Shown here: positions 1-9,017 of the stretch, piece after piece
Layout: every line of letters starts with the position of its first letter
Numbering within the stretch: the first letter of the stretch is position 1
Source of the DNA: Falsirhodobacter sp. alg1
Lineage (GTDB): Bacteria > Pseudomonadota > Alphaproteobacteria > Rhodobacterales > Rhodobacteraceae
NCBI RefSeq assembly: GCF_000739715.2
Contig: NZ_BBJC02000003.1
Coordinates: 87,338-151,337 of the forward strand
Direction: 5' to 3'
Length of the DNA stretch: 64,000 nucleotides
Position numbers and translations under genes: made by a program
The notes under the pieces: generated by a model
The model's database searches: none
The model's input: only the letters and a program-made list of their open reading frames with translations
Told to the model about the DNA's origin: nothing

Positions 1-488
1 GGAAAGGGGGGGAAAGCCTCAAACCCGTCGCGCCCGACGATATAGGCCACCGGCGTGCCATGCAGGTTGCCGGAAACGGTCGTATCCGGTGTGTGGAAAT
101 CGGAATGGGCATCCAGCCACAGCAGGAACAGCGGCCGTCCGGCCCCCCGGGCGTGCGAGGCCGCCCCGGCCACGCTGCCAAGCGCCAACGAATGGTCACC
201 CCCCATCACGATCGGAAACCGGCCATCGGCAAGCGTGGTCTGCACCGAGGCGGACAGGGCCTCGGTCCAGCCGATCGTTTCGGCCAGATGGTGGACGGCA
301 GGGTTCGAGGAGGTCGCATCACGCAGGGCGGGAAGGGCCACATCGCCCCGATCCTCTACGGTGTGCCCAAGGGCAGTCAGGGCGCTGCCGATCCCCGCCA
401 CACGATAGGCGGCAGGCCCCATGAGGCAGCCTTGGCGCTGCTGGCCGCTATCGATCGGTGCGCCGATCAGGGTGCAGGATATTGTCAT
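1..488 (-). CDS. rocF: Arginase (3' end beyond window)
   Basis: Hydrolyses L-arginine to ornithine and urea with a binuclear manganese centre. The leftward frame starts at the ATG at 488-486 (MTISCTLIGAPIDSGQQRQG) and stays open to the window edge, about 162 residues. It contains the ureohydrolase metal motifs GGDHS and WLDAHSDFHTP, the second followed by SGNLHG, which is arginase-like rather than agmatinase-like. GAGGG lies upstream of the start. The gene is divergent from ccmF, with a 124-bp gap. The C-terminal half, including the last metal ligands, is outside the window. Family assignment is secure; the symbol is by analogy. Confidence 0.9.
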   Translation of the reverse strand, partial: MTISCTLIGAPIDSGQQRQGCLMGPAAYRVAGIGSALTALGHTVEDRGDVALPALRDATSSNPAVHHLAETIGWTEALSASVQTTLADGRFPIVMGGDHSLALGSVAGAASHARGAGRPLFLLWLDAHSDFHTPDTTVSGNLHGTPVAYIVGRDGFEAFPPF

Positions 489-612
489 GGCGTCCCTCGT
501 TGCTTTGCGGCGCCAGCCTAGCAGGCCAGACGGCCATGGCCAGCCCAAGACGCTTCAAACTCGTCCTCAACGGGCCTATGGTCCGGGCAACGCAGCTGTA
601 AAGGGCCACGCT

Positions 613-2568
613 ATGATTACGGAACTCGGCCATTTCACGTTGATATTGGCGTTATTCGTGGCCGTGGTGCAATCCATCCTGCCAATGGTCGGGGCCCACA
701 AAGGCTGGTCAGGATGGATGGCGGTGGCCGAACCCGCGGCCAAAATCCAGCTGGTTCTGGTCGGTTTTGCCTTTGCCGCCCTGATGCACGCCTTTGTGAC
801 ATCGGATTTTTCTGTCCGTCTGGTGGTCGAGAATTCGCATACGGCAAAGCCGCTGCTGTACAAGATATCGGGCGTCTGGGGAAACCATGAAGGATCGTTG
901 CTGCTCTGGGTGCTGATCCTGTCCCTATACGGGGCAATGGTTGCATGGTTCGGGGGCAATCTGCCGGTCCGGCTGCGGGCGCGGGTCTTGTCCCTTCAGG
1001 GCATGATCGGGGTGGCCTTCATGCTGTTCATGCTGCTGACCTCCAATCCGTTTCTGCGGCTGGGGGATCCGCCGTTCAACGGGGCCGATCTGAACCCGCT
1101 GCTGCAGGACCCGGGCCTCGCATTCCACCCGCCGTTCCTGTACCTCGGCTATGTCGGAATGAGCATGTCGTTCTGCTTTGCCGTCGCCGCGCTCATAGAG
1201 GGGCGTGTAGATGCGGCATGGGCGCGCTGGGTGCGTCCGTGGACGCTGGCGGCTTGGCTGTTCCTGACCATCGGTATCGCCCTTGGTTCGTGGTGGGCGT
1301 ATTACGAGCTGGGCTGGGGCGGGTTCTGGTTCTGGGACCCGGTCGAAAACGCGTCCTTCATGCCGTGGCTGATCGGCGCTGCCCTGCTGCATTCCGCCAT
1401 TGTCGTTGAAAAGAGGGAGGCGCTGAAGGCCTGGACCGTGCTTCTTGCCATCCTTGCCTTCGGGTTTTCGCTGATCGGTACATTCATCGTCCGTTCAGGG
1501 GTGATAACCTCGGTCCATGCCTTTGCGAACGATCCGGAGCGGGGGGTATTCATCCTGCTGATCCTCGGGGTGTTCATGGGTGGATCGCTGAGCCTGTTCG
1601 CCCTGCGCGCCAGTGCCCTGGAAGCGAGGGGCATATTCGCGGCCATCAGCCGCGAGAGTGGCCTCGTTCTGAACAATCTGCTGCTGACGGTGTCCTGCTT
1701 TGTCGTGTTTCTGGGAACGATCTGGCCCTTGCTGGCCGAAATCCTTTGGGGGCGCACCTTGTCCGTTGGTGCCCCGTTCTTCAACGCGGCCTTTACGCCA
1801 TTCATGATCGCGGTTGCCATTGCGCTGCCTGTCGGAGGGCTGATCCCGTGGAAACGTGCCAAACTGGGTCGCGCGATCTGGATGCTTCGCGGCGCGCTGA
1901 CGTTGGCGATCAGCATAGCCGCCCTTGTCTGGGCCATGCAGACCGGCCGGTCGATATTGGGTCCCCTCGGGTGCGCGCTGGCCGCCTGGATCGTGGCCGG
2001 TGTGCTGGTAGAGCTGTGGCAGCGCGGAGGGCGTGGAACGCTGCGCGCGCGCCTTGGCCGGATAGGCCATCTGCCGCGTGGAGATTGGGGCAAAGCGGTG
2101 GCGCACGCAGGATTCGGGGTGACCATTTTCGGTGTCTGTGCGGTTCTTGCCTGGCAATCCGAAGATATCCGTGTGCTGCGCACCGGCGAGAGCTATGACA
2201 TCGGTCCTTATTCCATAACGCTGGATGCGGTGCATGAGGGGCAGGGGCAGAACTACCTGACCACCATTGCGGATATGCGCGTTGCAAAGGCGGGAAAGCA
2301 GATTGCCGTTCTGCACCCTGAAAAACGCTTCTATCCGGTGGCAAGGATGCCCACGACCGAGGCCGCGATCGACTATGGTATCACCCGCGATCTCTATCTG
2401 GTCATCGGCGATCCGCAGGATGATGGCGGTTACGCCGTGCGCAGCTATATCAAGCCCTTTGCAAACTGGATCTGGGGCGGGGCCATCCTGATGGCGCTGG
2501 GCGGAGTGGTCAGCCTGACCGACCGGCGGTACCGTATGGCCGCTGGCGCCGTGAGGGCGGCAGGATGA
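613..2568 (+). CDS. ccmF: Cytochrome c-type biogenesis protein CcmF
   Basis: Integral membrane subunit of the system I haem lyase that attaches haem to apocytochrome c at the periplasmic face. The 652-residue product has many hydrophobic helices and the tryptophan-rich WWD segment (GSWWAYYELGWGGFWFWD). The start is the ATG at 613 (MITELGHFTLILALF) with AAAGGG upstream; a longer open frame to 421 has no family-like sequence. The stop overlaps the ccmH start by 4 bases (ATGA), so the two are probably translated together. The usual upstream partner ccmE is not here. The triheme cytochrome at 51502 is one plausible client. Confidence 0.97.
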   Translation: MITELGHFTLILALFVAVVQSILPMVGAHKGWSGWMAVAEPAAKIQLVLVGFAFAALMHAFVTSDFSVRLVVENSHTAKPLLYKISGVWGNHEGSLLLWVLILSLYGAMVAWFGGNLPVRLRARVLSLQGMIGVAFMLFMLLTSNPFLRLGDPPFNGADLNPLLQDPGLAFHPPFLYLGYVGMSMSFCFAVAALIEGRVDAAWARWVRPWTLAAWLFLTIGIALGSWWAYYELGWGGFWFWDPVENASFMPWLIGAALLHSAIVVEKREALKAWTVLLAILAFGFSLIGTFIVRSGVITSVHAFANDPERGVFILLILGVFMGGSLSLFALRASALEARGIFAAISRESGLVLNNLLLTVSCFVVFLGTIWPLLAEILWGRTLSVGAPFFNAAFTPFMIAVAIALPVGGLIPWKRAKLGRAIWMLRGALTLAISIAALVWAMQTGRSILGPLGCALAAWIVAGVLVELWQRGGRGTLRARLGRIGHLPRGDWGKAVAHAGFGVTIFGVCAVLAWQSEDIRVLRTGESYDIGPYSITLDAVHEGQGQNYLTTIADMRVAKAGKQIAVLHPEKRFYPVARMPTTEAAIDYGITRDLYLVIGDPQDDGGYAVRSYIKPFANWIWGGAILMALGGVVSLTDRRYRMAAGAVRAAG

Positions 2569-3020
2569 AAGGTATTTTCTGTGCCGTGGCCCTGTCCCTG
2601 CTTGCATGGCCCGTATTTGCAGTGCAGCCGGATGAAATTCTGGCCGATCCGGCGTTGGAGGCGCGCGCCCGGCAGATCAGCCAGGGGCTTCGCTGCCCCG
2701 TATGCCGCAATGAAAACATTGATGACAGCAATGCCGGCATTGCCCGGGACTTGCGATTGCTGCTGCGGGAGCGGTTGGTGGCCGGCGACACGGATGAGGC
2801 CGCCGTGGACTATATCGTGGAACGCTATGGCGAATATGTACTGCTGCGCCCCCCCGCGCAGGGCACCACGATCGTGCTGTGGGCAGCAGGGCCGGGGCTT
2901 TTTCTGGTCGGGCTTCTGGGGGCAGGCATCTATCTTCGCCGTCGGCGGACAGCTGCGCCAGATGCCCCCCTGACCGAGGAAGAACGCCGCCGCCTCGCAG
3001 AGCTGACGGCGCGCGATTAA
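2565..3020 (+). CDS. ccmH: Cytochrome c biogenesis protein CcmH
   Basis: Membrane-anchored periplasmic thiol oxidoreductase that keeps apocytochrome CXXCH cysteines reduced for haem ligation. It has 151 residues: an N-terminal signal peptide ending near VFA, the redox motif LRCPVC (Cys44 and Cys47) followed by [13 protein letters not shown], and a C-terminal membrane helix near residues 100-125. It is the short CcmH form without the TPR (CcmI) extension. The start overlaps the ccmF stop. The gene converges on nhaA and the two stop codons overlap by 4 bases, so there is no room for a separate terminator. Confidence 0.96.
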   Translation: MKGIFCAVALSLLAWPVFAVQPDEILADPALEARARQISQGLRCPVCRNENIDDSNAGIARDLRLLLRERLVAGDTDEAAVDYIVERYGEYVLLRPPAQGTTIVLWAAGPGLFLVGLLGAGIYLRRRRTAAPDAPLTEEERRRLAELTARD

Positions 3021-4210
3021 CGCGATGGTGTCGGAGTTGCCTCGCGCTTGGACCGCAGCAGGATCAAGGCCCCCAGCAAGGCGGATAGGCCCGAACCGGC
3101 CAGAACACCTATCTTCAGTTCATTCTGCAGCGCCACCTCGGAATACGACAGCAGGCCGATGAACAGGCTCATGGTGAAGCCGATGCCGCACAGCACGGTC
3201 ACGCCATACACCTGACGCCATGTGGCATCGCGGGGGACATCGGCCCATCCGGCCTTGATGACAACCCAGACGGTCGAGAAAACGCCGACCTGCTTGCCGA
3301 TGAACAGACCCGCCGCGATACCAAGGGGCAGGGGATCCAGAAGGTTGCCAAAGCTCATCCCCTCGAACGAGACGCCTGCATTGGCAAACCCGAAGATCGG
3401 CACGATCAGAAACGTGGTCCAGGGTGAAATCGCATGTTCCAGGCGGTTCAGCGGGGCTGTCATGTCATCGGGTGCCGCGGGGGATAGCGACAGCGGGATC
3501 GTCATCGCCAGCAGCACACCGGCCACGGTTGCATGGACCCCCGATTGCAACGTGAAGAACCAGAGCAGAGCGCCCAGCACCAGATAAGGGCCAAGCTTCA
3601 TGACGCCGATCCTGTTCAGCGCCATCAACCCCGCAAAGCAGAGCGCCGCTGCGCCAAGCATCGTAAAATCCATGTCGGATGTATAGAAGATCGCGATGAT
3701 GGCCACGGCACCCAGATCGTCGATGATCGCCAACGCGGCCAGAAACACCCGCAATGACACCGGAACACGCGGCCCCAGAAGGGCGAGCACCCCGAGAGCG
3801 AAGGCGATATCAGTGGCAGAGGGAATGGCCCATCCCCTTGGATGCCCCAAATCCCCGGCCGCCAGATTGACGCCTACGAAAATCAGGGCGGGCACGATCA
3901 TCCCGCCCAATGCCGCAGCCCCCGGCAGAATGCGACGCGGCCAGGAGGCAAGCTGCCCGTCCAGCATTTCGCGTTTGATTTCCAGCCCGACGTTCAGAAA
4001 GAAGATCGCCATCAGCGCATCATTGATCCATTCCAGAACCGGAAGCGGCCCCAGATGGTAATGCAGCGCCGCGACGTAATCCTCGCCAAGCGCGGAATTC
4101 GCCACGATCAGGGCCGCAGCCGATGCCACGATCAGCACAACCCCCCCTGCCGTGGAAGAGTTGAGGAAATCACGGAACATCGAGGCGGGGCGTGGCAACT
4201 TACTGATCAT
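3017..4210 (-). CDS. nhaA: Na+/H+ antiporter NhaA
   Basis: Electrogenic Na+/H+ exchanger of the inner membrane used in sodium and pH homeostasis. The 397-residue product begins with [20 protein letters not shown], typical of NhaA, and has the paired aspartates of the ion site in [17 protein letters not shown], plus [12 protein letters not shown]. Length and helix number fit the family. It starts 9 bases after the ilvN stop on the same strand, so it may be read from the ilv transcript. A second Met in frame at 4180 is possible; neither start has a strong ribosome site. Confidence 0.96.
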   Translation of the reverse strand: MISKLPRPASMFRDFLNSSTAGGVVLIVASAAALIVANSALGEDYVAALHYHLGPLPVLEWINDALMAIFFLNVGLEIKREMLDGQLASWPRRILPGAAALGGMIVPALIFVGVNLAAGDLGHPRGWAIPSATDIAFALGVLALLGPRVPVSLRVFLAALAIIDDLGAVAIIAIFYTSDMDFTMLGAAALCFAGLMALNRIGVMKLGPYLVLGALLWFFTLQSGVHATVAGVLLAMTIPLSLSPAAPDDMTAPLNRLEHAISPWTTFLIVPIFGFANAGVSFEGMSFGNLLDPLPLGIAAGLFIGKQVGVFSTVWVVIKAGWADVPRDATWRQVYGVTVLCGIGFTMSLFIGLLSYSEVALQNELKIGVLAGSGLSALLGALILLRSKREATPTPSR

Positions 4211-4219
4211 CCCGCACTT

Positions 4220-4777
4220 CTACGCGCCTCGGGCTAGGCCCGCAACGCCCGTTCGCGCGATCTCGGCCAGACCCAGCGGGCGCATCAGATCGGCGAAAGC
4301 ATCGATCTTCTCGGCAGTGCCGGTCATCTCGAAGACAAAGCTTTCCAGCGTGGAATCCACGACATTCGCACGGAAAATCTCGGCCAGGCGCAATGCCTCG
4401 ATGCGGGCGTCACCTTTGCCTGCCACCTTGAACAGGGCCAATTCGCGCTGGACGGACGGGCCTTCGATGGTCAGATCCCGCACCTCGTGCACGGGAACAA
4501 GGCGGCCAAGCTGGGCTTTGATCTGTTCGATCACCCGCGCGGTTCCCGTGGTGACGATGGTGATCCGCGAACGATGCCCCGCGTGATCCACTTCGGCCAC
4601 GGTCAGGCTTTCGATGTTGTAGCCGCGGCCGGCGAACAGGCCGATGACCCGCGCCAGAACACCGCTTTCGTTGTCGACCATGATGGCCAGCGTGTGGCTT
4701 TCGATGATTTCGCCGTTCGGGTCACGCAGATCATAGGCCGAATGGCTGGAGGATCCGTGTTTGATATTGAGCGCCAT
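4220..4777 (-). CDS. ilvN: Acetolactate synthase, regulatory subunit
   Basis: Small subunit of acetohydroxyacid synthase, giving activity enhancement and valine feedback inhibition to the catalytic subunit. The 185-residue product carries an N-terminal ACT domain (HTLAIMVDNESGVLARVIGL, then GRGYNIESLTV) and a C-terminal half typical of IlvH/IlvN, with about 25 extra N-terminal residues as in other Rhodobacterales. It lies 34 bases behind ilvI with AAGGGAC before its ATG, so the two form one transcription unit controlled by the ilvI leader. Confidence 0.97.
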   Translation of the reverse strand: MALNIKHGSSSHSAYDLRDPNGEIIESHTLAIMVDNESGVLARVIGLFAGRGYNIESLTVAEVDHAGHRSRITIVTTGTARVIEQIKAQLGRLVPVHEVRDLTIEGPSVQRELALFKVAGKGDARIEALRLAEIFRANVVDSTLESFVFEMTGTAEKIDAFADLMRPLGLAEIARTGVAGLARGA

Positions 4778-4811
4778 GACTGTCCCTTATCCTGATTTGC
4801 GTCGGGGCCGG

Positions 4812-6563
4812 TTAAACCAGCGCGCCGCCCTTTTCACCGATCGCGCCCTGCACATCGGCCTCGCCCATCATCATCTCGTTGTGCGGTTTGCCCGAGGGAA
4901 TCATCGGAAAGCAGTTCTCGTGCTTTTCCACCCGGCAGTCGAAAATCACGGGGCCGTCATAGTCCAGCATTTCCATGATCGCATCATCCAGTTCGGCAGG
5001 ATCGCTGCAGCGGATACCCTTGCAACCGAAGGCCTCGGCCAGCTTTACGAAATCGGGCAGGCTCTCGGACCAGGAATGGCTGTAGCGTTCACCGTGCAAC
5101 AGCTCTTGCCACTGGCGGACCATGCCCAGACGTTCGTTGTTCATGATGAACTGCTTGACCGGCGCGCGGAACTGCATGGCGGTCCCCATTTCCTGCATGT
5201 TCATCAACCAGGACGCCTCACCCGCGACGTTGATCACAAGCGCATCGGGATGCGCGACCTGCACCCCGATGGAGGCGGGCAGGCCATAGCCCATCGTGCC
5301 GAGGCCGCCGCTGGTCATCCAGCGGTTCGGGGCTTCGAACCCCAGATATTGCGCGGCCCACATCTGGTGCTGGCCCACCTCGGTGGTGATGTAGCGGTCC
5401 CGGTCCTTGGTCAGGGCTTCCAACCGCTCCAGCGCATATTGCGGTTTGATCGTGGTGGTAGAGGGCGCGTAGCGCAGGCAGCGAACGGCACGCCATTCGT
5501 TGATCTGGTCGGTCCAGCGGGCAATCGCCTCATGGTTCAGTTTGCGTCCGCGTTCGTTCCACAGATCCAGCGTGGCCTGCAGGGTGGCCGTCATATCGCC
5601 GACGATGCCCAGATCGACGCGCACGATCTTGTTGATCGAGGACGGATCGATGTCGGCATGCACCTTGGTGGAGTTCGGCGAGAAATCTGCCACGCGCCCG
5701 GTAATCCGGTCGTCAAACCGCGCGCCGAGGCAGACCATCAGATCGCAGCCGTGCATGGCCATATTGGCCTCGTACAGGCCGTGCATACCCAGCATGCCCA
5801 GCCACAGCTTGCCACTGGCCGGATAGGAGCCGAGGCCCATCAGCGTGGAAGTGACATGGATGCCTGTGGCATCGGCCAGTTCGCGCAGCAGGCGGCTGGC
5901 CTCAGGGCCGGAATTCACGATGCCGCCGCCGGTATAGAATACCGGGCGTTCAGCGGTTTCGATCCATTCCACCAGCTGTTCGATGGCCTGCGGATCGGGC
6001 TGGGTGCGCGGCTGGTAGTGCGGCACCTTGATCTTTTCACGCGGGATGTAATCCGCTTCGGCAAACTGCACATCCTTGGGAATGTCGATCAGCACGGGGC
6101 CGGGGCGGCCGCTGGTGGCCACATGAAACGCCTCGTGGATGGTGGCCGACAGCCTGGATGTTTCCTTGACCAGCCAGTTGTGCTTGGTGCAGGGGCGCGT
6201 GATGCCGACGGTATCCGCCTCCTGGAAGCCGTCCGTGCCGATCAGGAATGTCGGGACCTGACCTGACAGAACCACCAGCGGAATCGAATCCAGCAGGGCA
6301 TCCGTCATGCCGGTCACCGCATTCGTTGCACCGGGGCCGGAGGTTACCAGAACGACACCCGGCTTGCCGGTGGAACGGGCATAGCCTTCGGCCATGTGGA
6401 CCGCACCCTGTTCATGGCGGACCAGAACATGCTTGATGTCGTTCTGCTGGAAAAGCGCGTCATAGATTGGCAGGACCGAGCCGCCCGGATAGCCGAATAC
6501 GACCTCGACCCCCTGATCCTTCAGGGCTTGCACCACCATGTTCGCGCCGGTCATCTGCGTCAT
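4812..6563 (-). CDS. ilvI: Acetolactate synthase, catalytic subunit
   Basis: Thiamin-diphosphate enzyme that condenses pyruvate with pyruvate or 2-oxobutyrate, the first common step of valine, leucine and isoleucine synthesis. The 583-residue product shows the N-terminal pyrimidine-domain motif GYPGGSVLPIYDAL with the catalytic Glu in VRHEQGAVHMAEGYARS, a central FAD-type domain, and a C-terminal ThDP/Mg site (GLGTMGYGLPASIG, then NNERLGMVRQWQ). The start at 6563 (MTQMTGANMVVQ) is preferred because GGAG sits 6 bases upstream; a longer frame to 6611 would begin inside the leader terminator. Expression is probably attenuated by the leader at 6592-6705. Confidence 0.97.
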   Translation of the reverse strand: MTQMTGANMVVQALKDQGVEVVFGYPGGSVLPIYDALFQQNDIKHVLVRHEQGAVHMAEGYARSTGKPGVVLVTSGPGATNAVTGMTDALLDSIPLVVLSGQVPTFLIGTDGFQEADTVGITRPCTKHNWLVKETSRLSATIHEAFHVATSGRPGPVLIDIPKDVQFAEADYIPREKIKVPHYQPRTQPDPQAIEQLVEWIETAERPVFYTGGGIVNSGPEASRLLRELADATGIHVTSTLMGLGSYPASGKLWLGMLGMHGLYEANMAMHGCDLMVCLGARFDDRITGRVADFSPNSTKVHADIDPSSINKIVRVDLGIVGDMTATLQATLDLWNERGRKLNHEAIARWTDQINEWRAVRCLRYAPSTTTIKPQYALERLEALTKDRDRYITTEVGQHQMWAAQYLGFEAPNRWMTSGGLGTMGYGLPASIGVQVAHPDALVINVAGEASWLMNMQEMGTAMQFRAPVKQFIMNNERLGMVRQWQELLHGERYSHSWSESLPDFVKLAEAFGCKGIRCSDPAELDDAIMEMLDYDGPVIFDCRVEKHENCFPMIPSGKPHNEMMMGEADVQGAIGEKGGALV

Positions 6564-6591
6564 CGCCGTCTCCAAATCCTTGCCGTACAAT

Positions 6592-6618
6592 GAAAAAAGC
6601 CCCCGAAGCATCGAGGGC
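6592..6618 (-). terminator. Rho-independent terminator in the ilvI leader
   Basis: Read on the minus strand, GCCCTCG and CGGGGGC form a 7-bp stem (one G-T pair) with a 6-base loop, followed at once by TTTTTT. It ends about 30 bases before the ilvI start, inside the 5' leader, so it can only act as an attenuator. See the antiterminator described in the findings. Confidence 0.75.
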
Positions 6619-6642
6619 GCATGGAAACCTTCCGGTCAACCG

Positions 6643-6744
6643 TTACCGGTCCTTGCGCCCCGAACCCCTGGATACAGTGTTCATAGCCATAACGGCCCCC
6701 GTCATTACAAGGGGCAAACTATGTTCGGCAGGATCCAAGGTCAA
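6643..6744 (-). promoter_or_regulatory. ilvI promoter and attenuator leader region
   Basis: Minus strand: a sigma70-like promoter, -35 TTGACC at 6744-6739 and -10 TAGTTT at 6721-6716, spacer 17. The predicted transcript starts near 6709. A 20-codon frame runs from the ATG at 6705 to the TAA at 6643 with two Val codons but no Ile or Leu run and no ribosome site, so it would be nearly leaderless. The arm GGGCGCA at 6660-6654 can pair with TGCGCCC at 6621-6615, which overlaps the left arm of the terminator. The promoter and the RNA pairing are visible; peptide-controlled attenuation is inference. Confidence 0.55.
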
Positions 6745-6787
6745 CACATAAAAGAACCTAAAAGATCAAATGTGCGTATTATTGTTA

Positions 6788-7405
6788 TTACCTGTGGTTT
6801 CCGTTTGAAACTTTATACGGTGCATCGCTGGAGTGGACCAAGCGCAAATGCGGACGCGCGGATGCGAAGGGGGATGCATCCTCGGCCATGCCCATGTGGG
6901 CAAGAGAGGCTGGCGGCAGCAGAAGCCGGTCGTATTGGGCGCGCACAGGGCTGAAACGTACAGGGGCAGGGCCGTGTTCGCCATGCAGTTCGATGCATCC
7001 AAGCGCCTGATCCACATTGCGGCTGGATTGGAGTGGCAGCAGCAGGATCCGCCCATGGGTTTGCGGCGTGCCCTGCGCACGGGTGCTTTCAAGACAGATG
7101 TTCAACTGGCCCGCCTGATCGAAAAGCGCATCGATGCGAGGAGCAAGGCTCTCGCGCTCGGTCGGTTCGATAAGGGATAGAAAGGGCATGCCCCTGACGT
7201 CCATTCCCATCAAATCGGACAATACGCCCCCCGCCACACGAAACCTGGTGACACCCGGTGCGATACGTTCGATCAGGAATACGTTCGGCAATGCATGGGG
7301 CAAGGAACGTGGATCGATCCGCGATCGATGCGGCACCTCGCCATCCTCGCGCTGCGCTTCCCAGTAGCGGCGCACCTGCGTAATGATGGGGTATTGTGTC
7401 GTCAT
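6788..7405 (-). CDS. PAS domain protein (PAS_5-like)
   Basis: A 205-residue soluble protein that resembles the alphaproteobacterial single-PAS family (PAS_5). The conserved opening is seen here as residues 10-60, with YW, RIDPRSLPHALPNVFLIER and RFRVAGG, followed by a PAS-like core up to about residue 140 and a proline-rich, probably disordered tail. No output domain is present, so it may act by protein contact. The start at 7405 (MTTQYPI) is chosen over 7420 because GGAG lies 6 bases before it. It is divergent from gmk and upstream of ilvI on the same strand, separated by the ilv promoter. The signal sensed is unknown. Confidence 0.75.
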   Translation of the reverse strand: MTTQYPIITQVRRYWEAQREDGEVPHRSRIDPRSLPHALPNVFLIERIAPGVTRFRVAGGVLSDLMGMDVRGMPFLSLIEPTERESLAPRIDALFDQAGQLNICLESTRAQGTPQTHGRILLLPLQSSRNVDQALGCIELHGEHGPAPVRFSPVRAQYDRLLLPPASLAHMGMAEDASPFASARPHLRLVHSSDAPYKVSNGNHR

Positions 7406-7564
7406 AGAAGGCTCCAACATTTCCTGCGACGATGGGACCGCAGGCCAGATATAACAAATTCAAGCTGTTCGTGCGATAAAACCGTTCACTGTCATAAGCT
7501 GTTATAGGCGCTTACGGCCAAATCCGCGAAGTTGATTTGAAATAGGTGCAAATTTTATCGAAGT

Positions 7565-7600
7565 CCCGCCAAAGATAAATAAATAGTTAATTTCGGCGGG
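7565..7600. promoter_or_regulatory. Inverted repeat upstream of gmk
   Basis: CCCGCC at 7565-7570 and GGCGGG at 7595-7600 flank a 24-base, almost pure A/T stretch. The arms can extend with AAA/TTT if one C is bulged. It lies between the divergent PAS gene and gmk, about 75 bases before gmk. The form suits an operator or a large-loop hairpin; no regulator is recognised. Confidence 0.35.
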
Positions 7601-7673
7601 TATTTTCCGATGTGCTTGACGTGGCGCTGCCTTTGCCGCAGACGCGCATCAAATGGCCAATGGGGGTAATCCG

Positions 7674-8306
7674 ATGCGACGCGGGCTTCTGCTTATTCTT
7701 TCATCACCTTCGGGCGCGGGAAAATCCACGTTGTCCAAGCGGTTGATGGCATGGGATCCGACAATCCGGTTTTCCATTTCGGCCACAACCCGCGCTCCCC
7801 GCACCGGAGAGGTGCATGGCAAGGATTACGATTTCCGCAGTCGTGAAAGCTTTCAGGATATGGTCGCGAATGGCCAGATGCTGGAACATGCCGAAGTTTT
7901 CGGCAATTTTTATGGCAGCCCCCGCGGCCCGGTCGAACTGGCAATGGCCGAGGGCCGGGATACGCTGTTCGATGTGGATTGGCAGGGTGGGCAGCAGATA
8001 CGCAATTCGCCATTGGGCCGGGATGCTGTTTCCATTTTCATCCTCCCGCCCTCGATCGCAGAGCTTGAAACGCGGCTGCGAGGGCGCGGTCAGGACAGTG
8101 ACGAGGTGATCGCCCATCGTATGGCCAAAAGCCGGGATGAGATCAGCCATTGGGCCGAATACGATTACGTTCTGGTGAATTCCGACCTTGACCGGACCGA
8201 GCAGGATTTGCGCATGATCCTGCAGGCAGAGCGGCTGCGTCGGGACCGGCAACCCGATCTGACCGACCTTGTGCGTGACATGAATACGGAGTTCGAGGGC
8301 CGATGA
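7674..8306 (+). CDS. gmk: Guanylate kinase
   Basis: Phosphorylates GMP to GDP with ATP. The 210-residue product has the P-loop [11 protein letters not shown] at its N terminus, the GMP-binding segment [21 protein letters not shown], and the lid-region YGSPRGPVE. Length matches the family. The start at 7674 (MRRGLLLI) has GGGGG upstream; the in-frame ATG at 7653 would add an atypical MANGGNP extension. The stop overlaps the start of the next gene by 4 bases (ATGA). Confidence 0.97.
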   Translation: MRRGLLLILSSPSGAGKSTLSKRLMAWDPTIRFSISATTRAPRTGEVHGKDYDFRSRESFQDMVANGQMLEHAEVFGNFYGSPRGPVELAMAEGRDTLFDVDWQGGQQIRNSPLGRDAVSIFILPPSIAELETRLRGRGQDSDEVIAHRMAKSRDEISHWAEYDYVLVNSDLDRTEQDLRMILQAERLRRDRQPDLTDLVRDMNTEFEGR

Positions 8307-8839
8307 TCTATTCGCTGGATGATATTGCGCCCAGTCTGCCTGCCTCCGGAGAGGTGTGGATTGCCCCCGGAGCCCATGTGATGGGGAATGTGGTGCTGTC
8401 AGAAGGTGTGGGGATCTGGTTTGGTGCCGTGCTGCGCGGCGACAACGAGGAAATCCGTATCGGGGCCGGGTCGAACATCCAGGACAATGCTGTGCTGCAT
8501 ACCGACATGAATTTCCCCCTGAGTGTGGGAGAGGGCTGCACCGTCGGGCATCGGGCGCTTTTGCACGGGTGCGCCATAGGTGACGGTACACTGGTCGGCA
8601 TGGGTGCCGTTGTCATGAACGGTGCAAAGATCGGTCGAAACTGTCTGATCGGTGCCAATGCCCTGGTAACCGAAGGCAAGGAGATCCCGGATGGATCGCT
8701 GGTCATCGGCAGCCCTGCAAGGGTCATCCGCCCGTTGACCGCGGATGAAATCGCACGATCCCATGCTTCCGCGCTTGGCTACCGCCGGAATATGACACGT
8801 TTCCGCGATGGCCTGCAGCCGGTGAATCCGGCAAAATAA
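8303..8839 (+). CDS. Gamma-carbonic anhydrase family protein
   Basis: A 178-residue left-handed beta-helix protein of the YrdA/PaaY group. Hexapeptide repeats run from about residue 20 to 140, and the family metal ligands are present as histidines in [20 protein letters not shown]. It probably forms a zinc-bound trimer. Many YrdA-type members show little carbonic anhydrase activity, so the reaction is uncertain. Its start overlaps the gmk stop (ATGA), so it is co-translated with guanylate kinase. A weak 7-bp hairpin (ATAACCA/TGGTTAT, 8836-8857) covers its stop codon but has no T tract. Confidence 0.88.
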   Translation: MIYSLDDIAPSLPASGEVWIAPGAHVMGNVVLSEGVGIWFGAVLRGDNEEIRIGAGSNIQDNAVLHTDMNFPLSVGEGCTVGHRALLHGCAIGDGTLVGMGAVVMNGAKIGRNCLIGANALVTEGKEIPDGSLVIGSPARVIRPLTADEIARSHASALGYRRNMTRFRDGLQPVNPAK

Positions 8840-8911
8840 CCATGCCGGCTTGGTTATATCCGGGGCCATGCACCGTTTTTCCGGCTTCGGGGGATCATCG
8901 CGGCGCTGCCG

Positions 8912-8930
8912 TTGTCATAAAACTTTTGAA
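8912..8930 (+). promoter_or_regulatory. Possible Pho box half-site before phoR-like gene
   Basis: TTGTCATAAAA at 8912-8922 matches the first repeat and spacer of a Pho box (CTGTCAT plus an A/T tetranucleotide) in all but one position; the second repeat (CTTTTGA) matches poorly. It lies about 90 bases before the phoR-like start. A single good half-site is weak evidence. Confidence 0.3.
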
Positions 8931-9017
8931 TATGGCGGTGCAAAGGTAGGGTGAACTCAAATGGGCGGACTGCGAACGGCCCTGTCATCAAAACAAGGCT
9001 CAAAAGGGTCGATCCAT

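Noticed and set aside
4761-6266. A 501-codon plus-strand frame opposite ilvI
   Set aside because: Shadow of the ilvI coding sequence; no recognisable domain and no promoter or ribosome site.
6643-6705. Classical branched-chain leader peptide before ilvI
   Set aside because: The short frame lacks a run of Ile, Val or Leu codons and a ribosome site, so it is not annotated as a gene; only the RNA structure is reported.
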